Source: Bacillus manliponensis (lineage in GTDB: Bacteria; Bacillota; Bacilli; Bacillales; Bacillaceae_G). Taken from it: a DNA stretch of 61,936 nucleotides. The stretch spans positions 1 to 61,936 of the forward strand of contig NZ_JOTN01000020.1 of the NCBI RefSeq assembly GCF_000712595.1, read 5' to 3'. Made by a program: the position numbers and the translations under genes. The notes below the pieces were generated by a model. The model saw only the letters and a list, made by a program, of their open reading frames with translations. It was not told where the DNA came from and ran no database searches. This document shows, one piece after another, positions 52,863 to 61,690 of the stretch (its first letter is position 1; each line of letters opens with the position of its first letter).

Positions 52863-53939
52863 TTAGAGATTACTTGTAATTACCTTGAAATTTTTGCACC
52901 AAAACCTTTCTTGTATAGATGATTCAATAATATTAACTACCATATTAATATCTTCTTCTCTAATATGTTGATGTATAACAAGACGTACAACATTCGGCAA
53001 CCAAGGAAAAACAAGTAGACCTTGCTCTCGGCAAGCGTTTGTAAAACTTTGAGAATCTATTCCCGTTCGGATTAAATCTATATATATCATATTTGTTTGA
53101 ACTTCATGTTCTTCGATGGTGATTTTATTGATAAGGTTAAGCTTTTTAGCCAATAGTTTTGTTAGTCTATGATCTTCTACAATTCTATCCATATTATTCT
53201 CTAGTGCAAATTGTGCTCCTCTAGCATACATTCCAATTTGGTGTAATCCTCCACCAAATTGTTTTCGATATTTTTTTGCTTCTTGTATTACATCAGTTCT
53301 CCCCATTAACATAGAACCAAATGGTGCTCCCAGCCCTTTTGCAAAACATACAGTGAGTGTATCAACATTTTGGGCATATTCACTAAGAGGTACACCTGTG
53401 GCGACATGTGCATTAAATAATCTTGCCCCATCTAAGTGCAATGAGAGATTATTTTGTTTCGTATAATCTCGCAACTCTTTTATCACTTCTAGTGGAAATA
53501 TTTTTCCTTGGTGATAATTTATTGTATTTTCTATACTAACTAATTGAGGCTGAGCATAAAAAGCTCCTCTTGGTTTAGCATTTATAAGTTTTTCAACTAT
53601 AGATGGATAAAGTATGCCATCTATAGTTTGTATTGTATTTAAAACGACTCGATTTAGCATTACTGTTGAGGAGCTTTCATAAAATGAAATATGATAGTTA
53701 TAGTCAGTGATAACCTCATTTCCCTCATTAACTTGGCTTTTAATTGCAAGTTGATTGGACATAGTACCACTAGGGATAAATAAGGCGTCCTCCATCTGGA
53801 ATAGTCGTTTACAGTAGGCCTCTATTTGATTGACACTTTCATCTTCACCATAACAATCATCTCCTACATGAGCATGAAGCATTATTTCTTTCATTTCGTC
53901 TGATGGAATAGTTAACGTGTCACTTCTTAAATCTAGCAT
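52863..53939 (-). CDS. low-specificity L-threonine aldolase
   Basis: 358 residues from ATG 53939 (GGAGAG seven bases upstream). PLP-dependent fold type I. The N-terminus MLDLRSDTLTIPSDEMKEIM, the metal/substrate loop HVGDDCYGEDESV and LHLDGARLFNAHVA with the PLP Asp are diagnostic. The Schiff-base Lys is in CFAKGLGAPFGS. Cleaves L-threonine or L-allo-threonine to glycine and acetaldehyde; close relatives act on other beta-hydroxy amino acids. Stands alone between repeats, perhaps recruited with a mobile unit. Confidence 0.85.
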   Translation of the reverse strand: MLDLRSDTLTIPSDEMKEIMLHAHVGDDCYGEDESVNQIEAYCKRLFQMEDALFIPSGTMSNQLAIKSQVNEGNEVITDYNYHISFYESSSTVMLNRVVLNTIQTIDGILYPSIVEKLINAKPRGAFYAQPQLVSIENTINYHQGKIFPLEVIKELRDYTKQNNLSLHLDGARLFNAHVATGVPLSEYAQNVDTLTVCFAKGLGAPFGSMLMGRTDVIQEAKKYRKQFGGGLHQIGMYARGAQFALENNMDRIVEDHRLTKLLAKKLNLINKITIEEHEVQTNMIYIDLIRTGIDSQSFTNACREQGLLVFPWLPNVVRLVIHQHIREEDINMVVNIIESSIQERFWCKNFKVITSNL

Positions 53940-54178
53940 AATTAATCTCTCCATTTCATTTTGTAAATTTAATAGTATATGGAAAAAATCCACACCTTAC
54001 CTTCAAAGTAGCTATCTAATAGTTGTTCCTTCCGTAACTAGTAAGTTATCAGTATCACAGACGGGAGATGTCAAAAGTTTTATTCTTTTAATAAATTTAA
54101 CGCAAAATTATGGAAAAATTATGGAGATTATCTGTAAATAAACAGAAAATTACGTCTAGTGTTTTTTATCCAATTAAG

Positions 54179-54259
54179 GTAGAGGGAAAAACTGTACTGA
54201 CAAGTGCAAAGTAGAATCAGATGGGGATACAGCCTAGATACATGTAAGTTCGAGTCATA
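54179..54259 (+). repeat. S1-S2 junction, attachment-like repeats
   Basis: GGTAGAGGGAAAAACTGTAC with GACAAGTGCAAAGTA (S1, 54179-54213), then a 9-base spacer and GGGGATACAGCCTAGATACA with TGTAAGTTCGAGTCATA (S2, 54223-54259). S1 also occurs at 44514 and S2 at 40189, both direct. The joined S1-S2 looks like the junction that a circle bounded by S2 (left) and S1 (right) would give, or an empty/tandem att site. It lies in the gap 53940-54403. Confidence 0.45.
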
Positions 54260-54403
54260 AGGATATATTTTTTTACCAATAGGTATTTTTTAGGGTATTT
54301 GTAACATAAACGTTCCGTTTTTGTTACAAGGGAGAGTACTTTTTTATTTTGAAAACAAAAAAACCACCAAATAAAATGGTAGTTTAAAACACAATTATTT
54401 ATT

Positions 54404-55597
54404 TTATAATAGTGATATTAGTGTACCACCAACAGCACCCGCCACTACAATGACCCAAGGTGGTAATTGCCAATACGCTAACATACTAAATAATATGGCA
54501 GCGAAAGCAAAATCAACAGGTTGTAAGATTGCACTTGTCCAAATCGGATGATAGAAAGCTGAGATTAAAATTCCGACTACAGCCGCGTTTACTCCCATTA
54601 AAGCACCTTTGATTTTAGGATTTCGTCTTAGTTGATCCCAAAATGGTAATGTACCTAAAATCAGAAGAAATGCTGGTAAGAAAATAGCTACAGTTGCCAA
54701 TAATCCACCTTGCCATCCACCAATAACAGCACCAATATATGCTGCAAATGTAAATAACGGTCCAGGCACAGCTTGAGTAGCACCATAACCGGCTAAAAAT
54801 GATGCTTCATCCATCAAGCCTGTAGGTACAAATTCACGTTCCAGTAACGGTAAAACAACATGACCTCCACCAAAAACTAAAGAACCTGAGCGATAAAAAC
54901 TATCAAACATTGCAATCCAATTTAACGATGTAACCTCTCTTAGAATTGGGAGGAAAACAAGTAATCCCCAAAATAGTGATAAACAAATTACTCCTAACTT
55001 TCGAGAGATTGGGAAACTTAGTTTTGCTTCATCATTATCTGCATGATTTTTGTAGATAAGATAGCCAACTAGACCTGCTAATAAAATGACACCAACTTGT
55101 GTGAAAGCTGTTTGCCATAATAACGTTCCAACTAAAGCAAATAATGCGATTGATTTACGTTGTAAATCTGGTGTCAATTTTTGAGCCATTCCTAAAATCG
55201 CATGTGCTACTACTACTACCGCTACGATTTTCAGTCCATGAATCCAGCTAGCATCTCCAATGTTTAAACCTTGTAAAACTAATGCAAATATGATTAATGC
55301 TATAACAGAAGGAAGAGTGAAGCCTATAAAAGCAAGAATTCCTCCGAGTACACCTGCACGCATTACACCGATACCAATACCAACTTGACTACTCGCAGGG
55401 CCAGGTAAGAACTGACATAATGCAACTAAATCCGCATAACTTTTTTCATCCATCCATTTTCTTTTGCGAACATACTCTTCATGAAAGTAACCGAGATGTG
55501 CTATCGGTCCCCCAAAAGATGTAAGTCCAAGTCGAGTAGAAACAAACAGTACTTCTAATAAAATCTTAAATCTGCTTTGTTGTGTTGTATGATTCAT
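54404..55597 (-). CDS. chrA: chromate transporter (ChrA)
   Basis: 397 residues, a bidomain chromate ion transporter of the CHR family. FGGPIAHLGYFHEEYV and CQFLPGPASSQVGIGIG near the start, and FGGGHVVLPLLEREFV with GYGATQAVPGPLFTFAAYIG in the second half are the duplicated signature. About ten hydrophobic helices. It probably exports chromate by proton or sulfate exchange. The gene lies 18 bases downstream of a PadR regulator on the same strand. Confidence 0.9.
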   Translation of the reverse strand: MNHTTQQSRFKILLEVLFVSTRLGLTSFGGPIAHLGYFHEEYVRKRKWMDEKSYADLVALCQFLPGPASSQVGIGIGVMRAGVLGGILAFIGFTLPSVIALIIFALVLQGLNIGDASWIHGLKIVAVVVVAHAILGMAQKLTPDLQRKSIALFALVGTLLWQTAFTQVGVILLAGLVGYLIYKNHADNDEAKLSFPISRKLGVICLSLFWGLLVFLPILREVTSLNWIAMFDSFYRSGSLVFGGGHVVLPLLEREFVPTGLMDEASFLAGYGATQAVPGPLFTFAAYIGAVIGGWQGGLLATVAIFLPAFLLILGTLPFWDQLRRNPKIKGALMGVNAAVVGILISAFYHPIWTSAILQPVDFAFAAILFSMLAYWQLPPWVIVVAGAVGGTLISLL

Positions 55598-55615
55598 TCT
55601 ACACGCCCTTTCTTA

Positions 55616-55924
55616 TTAGTCTTTAATTTCTTTAAAAAGTTCGTATGCTTTCTTTCGTGCTTCCACTAGAACATCTTGCCCTTTTTCAGTAGCTGTATAA
55701 TATTTTCTGATTTTCCCGGCCACATTACGATCCTCTTTATTTAAAAGACCATCACTTTCCATTGCATGAAGAATAGGGTATAAGGTACCAGGACTTATAG
55801 TATAGCCATGTTCCCTCAGTTCTTCTAACATCCATGCACCAAAGATAGGATGTTCCTTAGCATGATGTAAAATGTGGATTTGGATAAATCCTAAAAATAA
55901 CTTTCTTAATAATTTATCCTCCAA
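55616..55924 (-). CDS. PadR-family regulator of chromate resistance
   Basis: 102 residues. The winged helix of PadR: HILHHAKEHPIFGAWMLEEL, then YTISPGTLYPILHAMESDGL and the wing RKYYTATEKGQDVLVEA. ATG 55924 follows GGGGGAAAAC. The tight coupling to chrA indicates that it represses and senses chromate (ChrI-like). A PadR of this size lacks a large C-terminal domain, so the ligand would bind at the dimer interface. Confidence 0.8.
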   Translation of the reverse strand: MEDKLLRKLFLGFIQIHILHHAKEHPIFGAWMLEELREHGYTISPGTLYPILHAMESDGLLNKEDRNVAGKIRKYYTATEKGQDVLVEARKKAYELFKEIKD

Positions 55925-56045
55925 GTTTTCCCCCTCCTATAGCATCAAAATCGAAAAGCAATATCGAACTTCGTTATTAATGTATCATTGATATATACTC
56001 TTTTCAATTGCTTATAAAATAATTCACAAAAGCTTTACAATGATT

Positions 56046-56087
56046 AAAAAGTCAATTTCCTTACCGTACAGGAAATTGACTTTTTTA
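56046..56087. terminator. bidirectional terminator
   Basis: AAAAAGTCAATTTCC pairs with GGAAATTGACTTTTT (56046-56060 and 56071-56085). It lies upstream of PadR and downstream of HU. Confidence 0.7.
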
Positions 56088-56199
56088 TGTTTGAAATTTG
56101 TTTAGCGAATAAAAAAGCGATTTTCATCTACCAAAAAATATCTTAGCGTAGGTTTTATAACATTTAGTTGGTTGGCTCCCTTTTTTATGTATATTAATC

Positions 56200-56472
56200 T
56201 TATTTTACAGCCTCTTTTAGACTTTTCCCAGCTTTGAATGCTGGTACTTTTCCTCCTTGGATTTGCATTTCTTCCCCTGTTTGAGGATTACGTCCTGTAC
56301 GTGCAGAACGCTCACGCACCTCAAATGTACCAAATCCAAGTAATTGTACAGATTCCCCTTTTTGTAAAGATTGTGTGATTTGATCCAGAACAACTTGCAC
56401 AGATGTAGTTGCATCCTTTTTAGATAGGGATGCATTTGTAGCTACCTGGTTAATTAATTCCGTTTTATTCAT
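56200..56472 (-). CDS. hup: HU-family DNA-binding protein
   Basis: 90 residues, the canonical HU length. MNKTELINQVATNASLSKKD starts the two N-terminal helices, VQLLGFGTFEVRERSARTGR enters the beta-arm, with RNPQTGEEMQIQ the DNA-bending arm and KVPAFKAGKSLKEAVK the C-terminus. It binds DNA without sequence preference and compacts or bends it. A plasmid copy next to an Hfq gene may shape replication or silence acquired genes. Confidence 0.9.
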   Translation of the reverse strand: MNKTELINQVATNASLSKKDATTSVQVVLDQITQSLQKGESVQLLGFGTFEVRERSARTGRNPQTGEEMQIQGGKVPAFKAGKSLKEAVK

Positions 56473-56594
56473 GATAAACCTCCGTATTACACATTATGTT
56501 ATAGGTTGTTATCATACCATAATGAATAATAAAATAAAAAACACCCAAAAACAATATACATTTCCAGTCTAGTTCTTCTTCTCTCTTTCTATGT

Positions 56595-56629
56595 TAGTTA
56601 CATGTGTAGCGGTTTCTTTTTGTTATAAT
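56595..56629 (+). promoter_or_regulatory. extended -10 promoter for the hfq operon
   Basis: TGTTATAAT (TG at 56621, TATAAT at 56624-56629) is a good extended -10 box; TAGTTA at 56595-56600 is a weak -35 with a 23-base gap, so the extended -10 would carry most strength. It precedes the small upstream frame and hfq. Confidence 0.45.
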
Positions 56630-56690
56630 GGAATAGGGGATGACAAATGAGAAAGCCAGTACCTATAAAGTGCCTCCTAGGAGGAGATGA

Positions 56691-56759
56691 ATGAAAGAAT
56701 CACTTAATGTAGAGGGGAATGGTGAAATACATGGAGAATTTGCAAGAAAAACAATATAA
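56691..56759 (+). CDS. 22-residue upstream open frame overlapping hfq
   Basis: ATG 56691 has AGGAGGAG 4-6 bases upstream, stronger than that of hfq. It codes MKESLNVEGNGEIHGEFARK and TI, and its TAA falls inside hfq in another frame. It could couple or limit hfq translation. Confidence 0.35.
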   Translation: MKESLNVEGNGEIHGEFARKTI

Positions 56760-56919
56760 ACGACTAGAATTAGAGAAAAAAGATATTACCCTATTTTTAA
56801 AAAGTGGTGTGAGGATACCAGGAACGATTATTGGATCAGATCGTTTTACTGTACTAATGATGGTTAATGGAAAACAGCAGCTCATTTATAAACAAGCTAT
56901 CTCCACGATTGCAGAGTAA
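56731..56919 (+). CDS. hfq: Hfq-like RNA chaperone (plasmid copy)
   Basis: 62 residues from ATG 56731; ATG 56719 is too close to the AGAGGGG site. Sm fold: ENLQEKQYKRLELEKKDITL helix, FLKSGVRIPGTIIGSDRFTV (Sm1) and QQLIYKQAISTI (Sm2, normally QQxIYKHAISTI; the His is Gln here). Hfq is a hexamer that brings small RNAs and mRNAs together. Plasmid Hfq copies are known in this group. Gln in place of the usual Sm2 His is in the uridine-binding pore and may change specificity. Confidence 0.85.
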   Translation: MENLQEKQYKRLELEKKDITLFLKSGVRIPGTIIGSDRFTVLMMVNGKQQLIYKQAISTIAE

Positions 56920-56955
56920 AATGTCATTTATGATAAAAATAAGGGGTGAGTATTT

Positions 56956-57420
56956 ATGTTGCAGGATAGGGTGAATGAATTAAATAGTGGAATTTTAGAC
57001 ATCGTGGGGGAAAAAGTCCGTGTAACAGGGTTTACACGTGAAGAAATACTGCAATCCTTTTTGAATACAGGAATAAAAGCTTGGAGCTTTATAGGATTGT
57101 ATGATGTTCAAGATTTAGAATTTCATAATATCAAAGATGATGCATTAATCGTTGTTCGTAAAAACGGAAAGGAGCTAAACAGGTATCAATTTAAAAATGT
57201 CACGAAAAATACGGTTCAATTTAAAGATGTAAAAGGAAAGAATGTTTCCCGTACCTTTATTATTAGAAAAAGTATCTATAGCGACCATTATCACTTCTAT
57301 TTCGTAGTGGATAAAGAAAAGGAATTTTCAGCATCTGACGAGGAAAAGCAATCAAGGCTATTCGACAATAAAGATGTATTAAATAACTTTTTAGTAGAAA
57401 AATACGGCATTCATTTTTAG
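56956..57420 (+). CDS. hypothetical protein, 154 residues
   Basis: The ATG follows AAGGGGTG. The protein is soluble and charged: VRVTGFTREEILQSFLNTGI, a beta-rich middle (DLEFHNIKDDALIVVRKNGK) and RKSIYSDHYHFYFVVDKEKE. No family recognised. It follows hfq by 36 bases and precedes the exonuclease by 13, so the three form an operon. An RNA- or DNA-associated role is possible from the company it keeps. Confidence 0.6.
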   Translation: MLQDRVNELNSGILDIVGEKVRVTGFTREEILQSFLNTGIKAWSFIGLYDVQDLEFHNIKDDALIVVRKNGKELNRYQFKNVTKNTVQFKDVKGKNVSRTFIIRKSIYSDHYHFYFVVDKEKEFSASDEEKQSRLFDNKDVLNNFLVEKYGIHF

Positions 57421-57432
57421 GGGGTAGGATAG

Positions 57433-58530
57433 ATGCAAAATATGATTTTGTTGGATATCGAGACCAGGGATTTTGATGTAGATTCAGGGATATATGAAGT
57501 TGCTCTATTGGTTGTAGAGGATGGGAAAATCATTTTGAGCGAACACATCGCAGAGGTAGAGGATGAAGCTTCTATTCATTTAGGGATGGGAGAGGGGTAT
57601 GCAGATATCTCTGAAAGCGAATTACACAAAGAACGGTTCCGAACCATCATTAATACATACAAGTATCCAGTCGTTGCCCATAATGTTCCTTTTGATAGGA
57701 AATTTCTCATCCATTATGGCTGGATGGATGAAGAATATGAATGCTATGATTCGATACGAGCTATTAAATACGCGAATCCTCATTTATTTTCGTATTCATT
57801 AGGATATCTATTATACTTTTATAATATCAATCGTCCATTAACTCATATAGCGTTAGATGATGTTAAAGTGCTTTATGAAGTAATTTTAAAAGCGAGCCCG
57901 ACCATATGGATCCCGTTATACAAAGTTTCCCCTAAAAAATTTAAAAACTTTGTAGAAACTACAGTAAATGTGGAGGGACAAAGCACGGTTTTTCAAGATA
58001 AACGAATTGTTTTTACTGGAGCAAGTCCTTTTTCGAGAGTCTTGATGCAAGAAATCGCAAAAAAATGCGGGGCAGTTGTAACAGGAAGTGTGTCATCGAA
58101 AACAGACCTTTTGATTTGTGGAGAAAAACCTGGAAGCAAGTTAGATAAAGCGAAAGAGCTAGAAATAGAGGTCCAAACAGATGAATGGTTCATTGATGCC
58201 GTTTCGAAGGATTTGAATTTGGCAACGGCAACGGTTACACGTCGAAGTATTGCTGCTACAGAGAATCCAGGAGTTCCGTTTAAAAAAGTTCCTGAATTAA
58301 AAGGAAAAACCGTTAATATTGCCCTTCTTCCCCTTAGTGTTCAAAGAAAGGTGGAAGATATTTTGATTCATCATATGGAAGTGTCGAGACTCAATAAAGG
58401 GTCAAACGGATACAAGGTCGATGCCATTATTTACGCTGATGATGGGGATTATGTCCTTTTGAAAAAGGCGAAGGAACTGCAAATTAAAACGATTCCCCTG
58501 TCTAAATTCAATCAAATGATATTAAATTAA
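57433..58530 (+). CDS. DEDDh 3'-5' exonuclease with BRCT domain
   Basis: 365 residues. Exonuclease I motif ILLDIETRDFDVDSG (DxE), II VVAHNVPFDRKFLIHYG and III HIALDDVKVLYEV: the DEDDh set of DnaQ-like enzymes. BRCT at about 188-265: DKRIVFTGASPFSRVLMQEI, then CGAVVTGSVSSKTDLLICGE and QTDEWFIDAVSK. A C-terminal stretch of about 95 residues is unassigned. It degrades single-stranded or mismatched DNA ends; the BRCT suggests recruitment to phosphorylated or broken DNA. GGGGGTAGG precedes the ATG. Confidence 0.85.
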   Translation: MQNMILLDIETRDFDVDSGIYEVALLVVEDGKIILSEHIAEVEDEASIHLGMGEGYADISESELHKERFRTIINTYKYPVVAHNVPFDRKFLIHYGWMDEEYECYDSIRAIKYANPHLFSYSLGYLLYFYNINRPLTHIALDDVKVLYEVILKASPTIWIPLYKVSPKKFKNFVETTVNVEGQSTVFQDKRIVFTGASPFSRVLMQEIAKKCGAVVTGSVSSKTDLLICGEKPGSKLDKAKELEIEVQTDEWFIDAVSKDLNLATATVTRRSIAATENPGVPFKKVPELKGKTVNIALLPLSVQRKVEDILIHHMEVSRLNKGSNGYKVDAIIYADDGDYVLLKKAKELQIKTIPLSKFNQMILN

Positions 58531-59087
58531 ATAAAACAAAAAAAGAAGTATGACGAATGATTCTTAAGGGGTTCTGAGACCTTTCTAACATTCCTCACAC
58601 TTCTTTTCGTATTCCCCCTTTTCGAGGAGACGAGCAAAAATACCCCACTCCCTTTAAGTTCTTGAATTTTATTTATTCCAATATACTAAGTTATTATCTA
58701 AGTTATATTCTAATAAATTAATTATTAAGCAAGATTCCCTACTTTTTATAACTGCATTTAACAGGATAAATATATGTATTTATGCACTTATCATATGTTT
58801 TAACAAACAAATTAAAAATGTAATAACAAATGAATAAATAAAGAAAGAAAAAACTAACTAAAAAAAAACTTCAGACAATTTACAGAAAAGCTATTCCAAA
58901 AAAGATATAATATGGTTTATAATGTAATCGAAGTAATTGATAACCTAATAATGTAAGATATTTAATTTGATGTATTATTTTACCAAATAAGTTTTATATC
59001 TTAATTTATTAAGTGTTACATTTCCTTCCTAACTCTACGTTTTGGAATACAGTGGGGTAATATAATCTAATAGTTTGGGGTGCTCTT
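58531..59087. other. AT-rich gap upstream of the isoleucine hydroxylase operon
   Basis: No gene. It contains an imperfect hairpin (AAAAGAAGT...ACTTCTTTT, about 58541-58606) ending the exonuclease transcript, and a TATAAT at 59061-59066 that probably drives the operon; TTTGGA at 59041 is a poor -35 with short spacing. Confidence 0.45.
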
Positions 59088-59828
59088 ATGTTAACTACAG
59101 TTCTTAGTAATGAAAATAGTTTAGATGTAGAAAAAAAAGTAGAAGAATTCGAATCTAAAGGATACCTTCAAATCTCAAATGATGTTTTCTTGCAAGATGC
59201 AGAAAGTCACAATTTATTAACGCAAGCACAGTTAGATTACTACAACCTAGAAAACGACGCTTATGGTGAATGTCGTTCCAGAGCCTACTCAAGATATATA
59301 AAATATGCAGGTTCATCCGACTATGTTTTGGATACGGAAAATGGTTACTTCCAATCCGAAGAGTATAATTATGATGATGGCGGAAAAGTTAGAGACTTCA
59401 ACAGTATAAATGATCAGTTTCTACATAATCCTTTGATTGAAAAAATTGTACGTTTTGATAGTGAATTTGCATTTAAAACAAATATTATAGATACAAATAA
59501 AGATTTAATCATAGGTTTACATCAAGTAAGGTATAAAGCAACGAAAGATAGTCCATCTTTTAGCTCTCCTATTTGGTTACATAAAGATGATGAGCCAGTT
59601 GTCTTTCTACACCTTATGAATTTAAGTAATACAGCTATGGGTGGAGATAATTTAATAGCAAATAGTCCTAGAGAGGTTAATGAATTTATCAGCTTAAAAG
59701 ATCCTCTAGAAACTTTGGTATTTGGTCAGAAAGTTTTCCATGCTGTAACACCATTAGGAACTGAATGTAATACAGAGGCTTTCCGTGACATTTTGTTAGT
59801 AACTTTTTCTTATAAGGAGACAAAATGA
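59088..59828 (+). CDS. ido: L-isoleucine 4-hydroxylase (Fe(II)/2-oxoglutarate dioxygenase)
   Basis: 246 residues, closely matching the L-isoleucine dioxygenase known from B. thuringiensis (2OG-Fe dioxygenase family). NLENDAYGECRSRAYSRYIK, YNYDDGGKVRDFNSIND and IGLHQVRYKAT are shared family stretches. The iron ligands are His165 and Asp167 in WLHKDDEP and His218 in KVFHAVTP; R233 in EAFRDILL probably binds 2-oxoglutarate. It converts L-isoleucine to (2S,3R,4S)-4-hydroxyisoleucine. Start ATG follows GGGGTG. It overlaps the next gene by four bases (ATGA), so the two are coupled. Confidence 0.9.
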   Translation: MLTTVLSNENSLDVEKKVEEFESKGYLQISNDVFLQDAESHNLLTQAQLDYYNLENDAYGECRSRAYSRYIKYAGSSDYVLDTENGYFQSEEYNYDDGGKVRDFNSINDQFLHNPLIEKIVRFDSEFAFKTNIIDTNKDLIIGLHQVRYKATKDSPSFSSPIWLHKDDEPVVFLHLMNLSNTAMGGDNLIANSPREVNEFISLKDPLETLVFGQKVFHAVTPLGTECNTEAFRDILLVTFSYKETK

Positions 59829-60571
59829 CAAATACTAAAACAATCATGATTTCGGGAGCAAACAGTGGTATAGGAAATGCTTGTATTCAACATTTCCTAG
59901 GAGAATCATACAATGTAATTGCTCTTGATATTAATACTAGTAATTTAATTGACTATACAAAGACACATAGTTCTTTTAAATTAGTACAAATTGATTTAAG
60001 TGATAGCAATGCAATTAACGAGCTATTTATAAAATTAGATTTAGAAAATATTCGTCCCGATATACTTATAAACGCTGCTGGGATTAGAGAGATAACACCT
60101 GTGTTAAACCTTTCTGATGAGCTATTTAAAAAAGTAATGGATGTAAATCTAGTAGCACCTTTTATTCTTTCTAGAGAAGTAGCTAAGCGATGGTGCGAAT
60201 TTAAAATACCAGGTTGTATTATAAATATAGCATCTGTTTCTGGATTAATGGCTGAGCCTGAACGTGCGGCATATGTAGCATCAAAGCATGCACTAATTGG
60301 ACTGACTAAACAAATGGCTATGGAATTTGGAAAACAAAATATACGAGTAAATAGCATTTCTCCTGGTGTTATTAGAACCGAGCTTACAGAAAGCTATTTT
60401 GATAATGAACAATTAGTATCTCTTATAAAAAGTAATCAGTGTCTAGATACTTGGGGATTACCACAAGATATTGTTTCATGTGTCGATTATTTGATTTCTA
60501 ATAAGGCACGCTTTATTACTGGTTCTAATTTTGTTATTGATGGTGGTTGGACAGCAGGAAAGAACTTATAA
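59825..60571 (+). CDS. short-chain dehydrogenase, probable 4-hydroxyisoleucine dehydrogenase
   Basis: 248 residues. IMISGANSGIGNACIQHF is the NAD(P)-binding Gly motif, ALDINTSNL the acidic end of strand 2 that favours NAD, LINAAGIRE the NAG motif, IASVSG the catalytic Ser, and AAYVASKHALIG the Tyr-x3-Lys. Overlap with the hydroxylase by four bases shows it works in the same pathway: oxidising 4-hydroxyisoleucine to 2-amino-3-methyl-4-ketopentanoate, as described for the B. thuringiensis pathway. A terminator follows, then the exporter. Confidence 0.85.
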   Translation: MTNTKTIMISGANSGIGNACIQHFLGESYNVIALDINTSNLIDYTKTHSSFKLVQIDLSDSNAINELFIKLDLENIRPDILINAAGIREITPVLNLSDELFKKVMDVNLVAPFILSREVAKRWCEFKIPGCIINIASVSGLMAEPERAAYVASKHALIGLTKQMAMEFGKQNIRVNSISPGVIRTELTESYFDNEQLVSLIKSNQCLDTWGLPQDIVSCVDYLISNKARFITGSNFVIDGGWTAGKNL

Positions 60572-60586
60572 CTGAGTGTTTTAACC

Positions 60587-60624
60587 GAAAGCACCGGTCC
60601 TTTGTAAAAGGTCGGTGCTTTTCT
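60587..60624 (+). terminator. terminator between the dehydrogenase and exporter genes
   Basis: AAAGCACCGGTCCTTT pairs with AAAGGTCGGTGCTTT around a short loop, ending TTTTC. Partial read-through into the exporter is likely. Confidence 0.7.
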
Positions 60625-60658
60625 TACTATAAATCTGTTATTTGCTGGAGGGATTGGA

Positions 60659-61594
60659 TTGATTCAACAAACACTTAAAGATGGAAAATCATTGCCCGCT
60701 TTAAAAATGATAGCATCCATGGTTATTTTTGGTTCAGTAGGTTTCTTTTCTGTACAAACAAATTTACCGTCATTTGAGTTGGTATTTGTAAGATGTATTT
60801 TTGCAACAATATTTCTAAGCTTATGCTGGCTTATTACTGGACAGTATAAACAGGATAAATGGGAACGAAAAGAAGTTATTCAGGTCTTAATCTGCGGTTT
60901 TTTCTTAGTTTTCAATTGGGTTTTCCTGTTTAAGGCATTTGAGAACATGTCTGTTACAATTGCGATTTCAGTATATCATCTCGCTCCGGTAATTGTACTG
61001 ATCATTGGTAGTATTGTATTCAAAGAAAAATTAACAGTATTGTCTGTTATTTCTATTGGTATTTGTTTTGTAGGAGCACTATTAATTGCGGGCATTGATA
61101 AAAATTTCTCCTTGGATTCACTAATGTCCTCTGGGATGGTATGGGGACTTCTTGCAGCTCTATTTTATGCATTTACGACCTTGTTTGGAAAAGGGATAAA
61201 AAAAATGAGTGCTTATGCAATGACTTTTTTGCAAACATTCTTAGGCATTTTTCTTTTACTACCCTTCATAGATTTTGACGCATTTAATGGACTCACTCAA
61301 AGTAACTGGACGTATATTATAGCAACTGGTTTGATTCATACGGGAATCGTATATTACCTATTCTTTGATAGCCTACGTGATTTATCTACAAAGTTAATTT
61401 CAGTATTAGTGTTTTTAGATCCAGCTGTGGCTATTTTATTAGATACTATACTTACTGGCTTCCGTCCAACTTTGATGCAGATATCAGGAATTACTTTGAT
61501 TTTCGTTGGTATGGCATTAACATTAAAAAAATCTAAAAAGGAAACTTCACAATTAAAAAAACAAAATATAAAAGATAATGCCCATATATCATAA
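60659..61594 (+). CDS. EamA/DMT-family amino-acid-type exporter
   Basis: 311 residues with ten hydrophobic helices in two EamA repeats (about 15-140 and 152-295). SFELVFVRCIFATIFLSLC and MSVTIAISVYHLAPVIVLII are in repeat 1; WTYIIATGLIHTGIVYYLF and ISVLVFLDPAVAILLDTILT in repeat 2, typical of RhtA/YdcZ-like drug/metabolite transporters. Start is TTG 60659 behind GGAGGG. It probably exports 4-hydroxyisoleucine or the keto product. Directly downstream of the two enzymes. Confidence 0.85.
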   Translation: MIQQTLKDGKSLPALKMIASMVIFGSVGFFSVQTNLPSFELVFVRCIFATIFLSLCWLITGQYKQDKWERKEVIQVLICGFFLVFNWVFLFKAFENMSVTIAISVYHLAPVIVLIIGSIVFKEKLTVLSVISIGICFVGALLIAGIDKNFSLDSLMSSGMVWGLLAALFYAFTTLFGKGIKKMSAYAMTFLQTFLGIFLLLPFIDFDAFNGLTQSNWTYIIATGLIHTGIVYYLFFDSLRDLSTKLISVLVFLDPAVAILLDTILTGFRPTLMQISGITLIFVGMALTLKKSKKETSQLKKQNIKDNAHIS

Positions 61595-61690
61595 TAAAAA
61601 GCTTTGCGAAAAATCATGCAAACCTTTTTAATTACATATACTACATGCTCATGCAAATGAATAATACTTATACCTAAAGAAACCCAAAAA

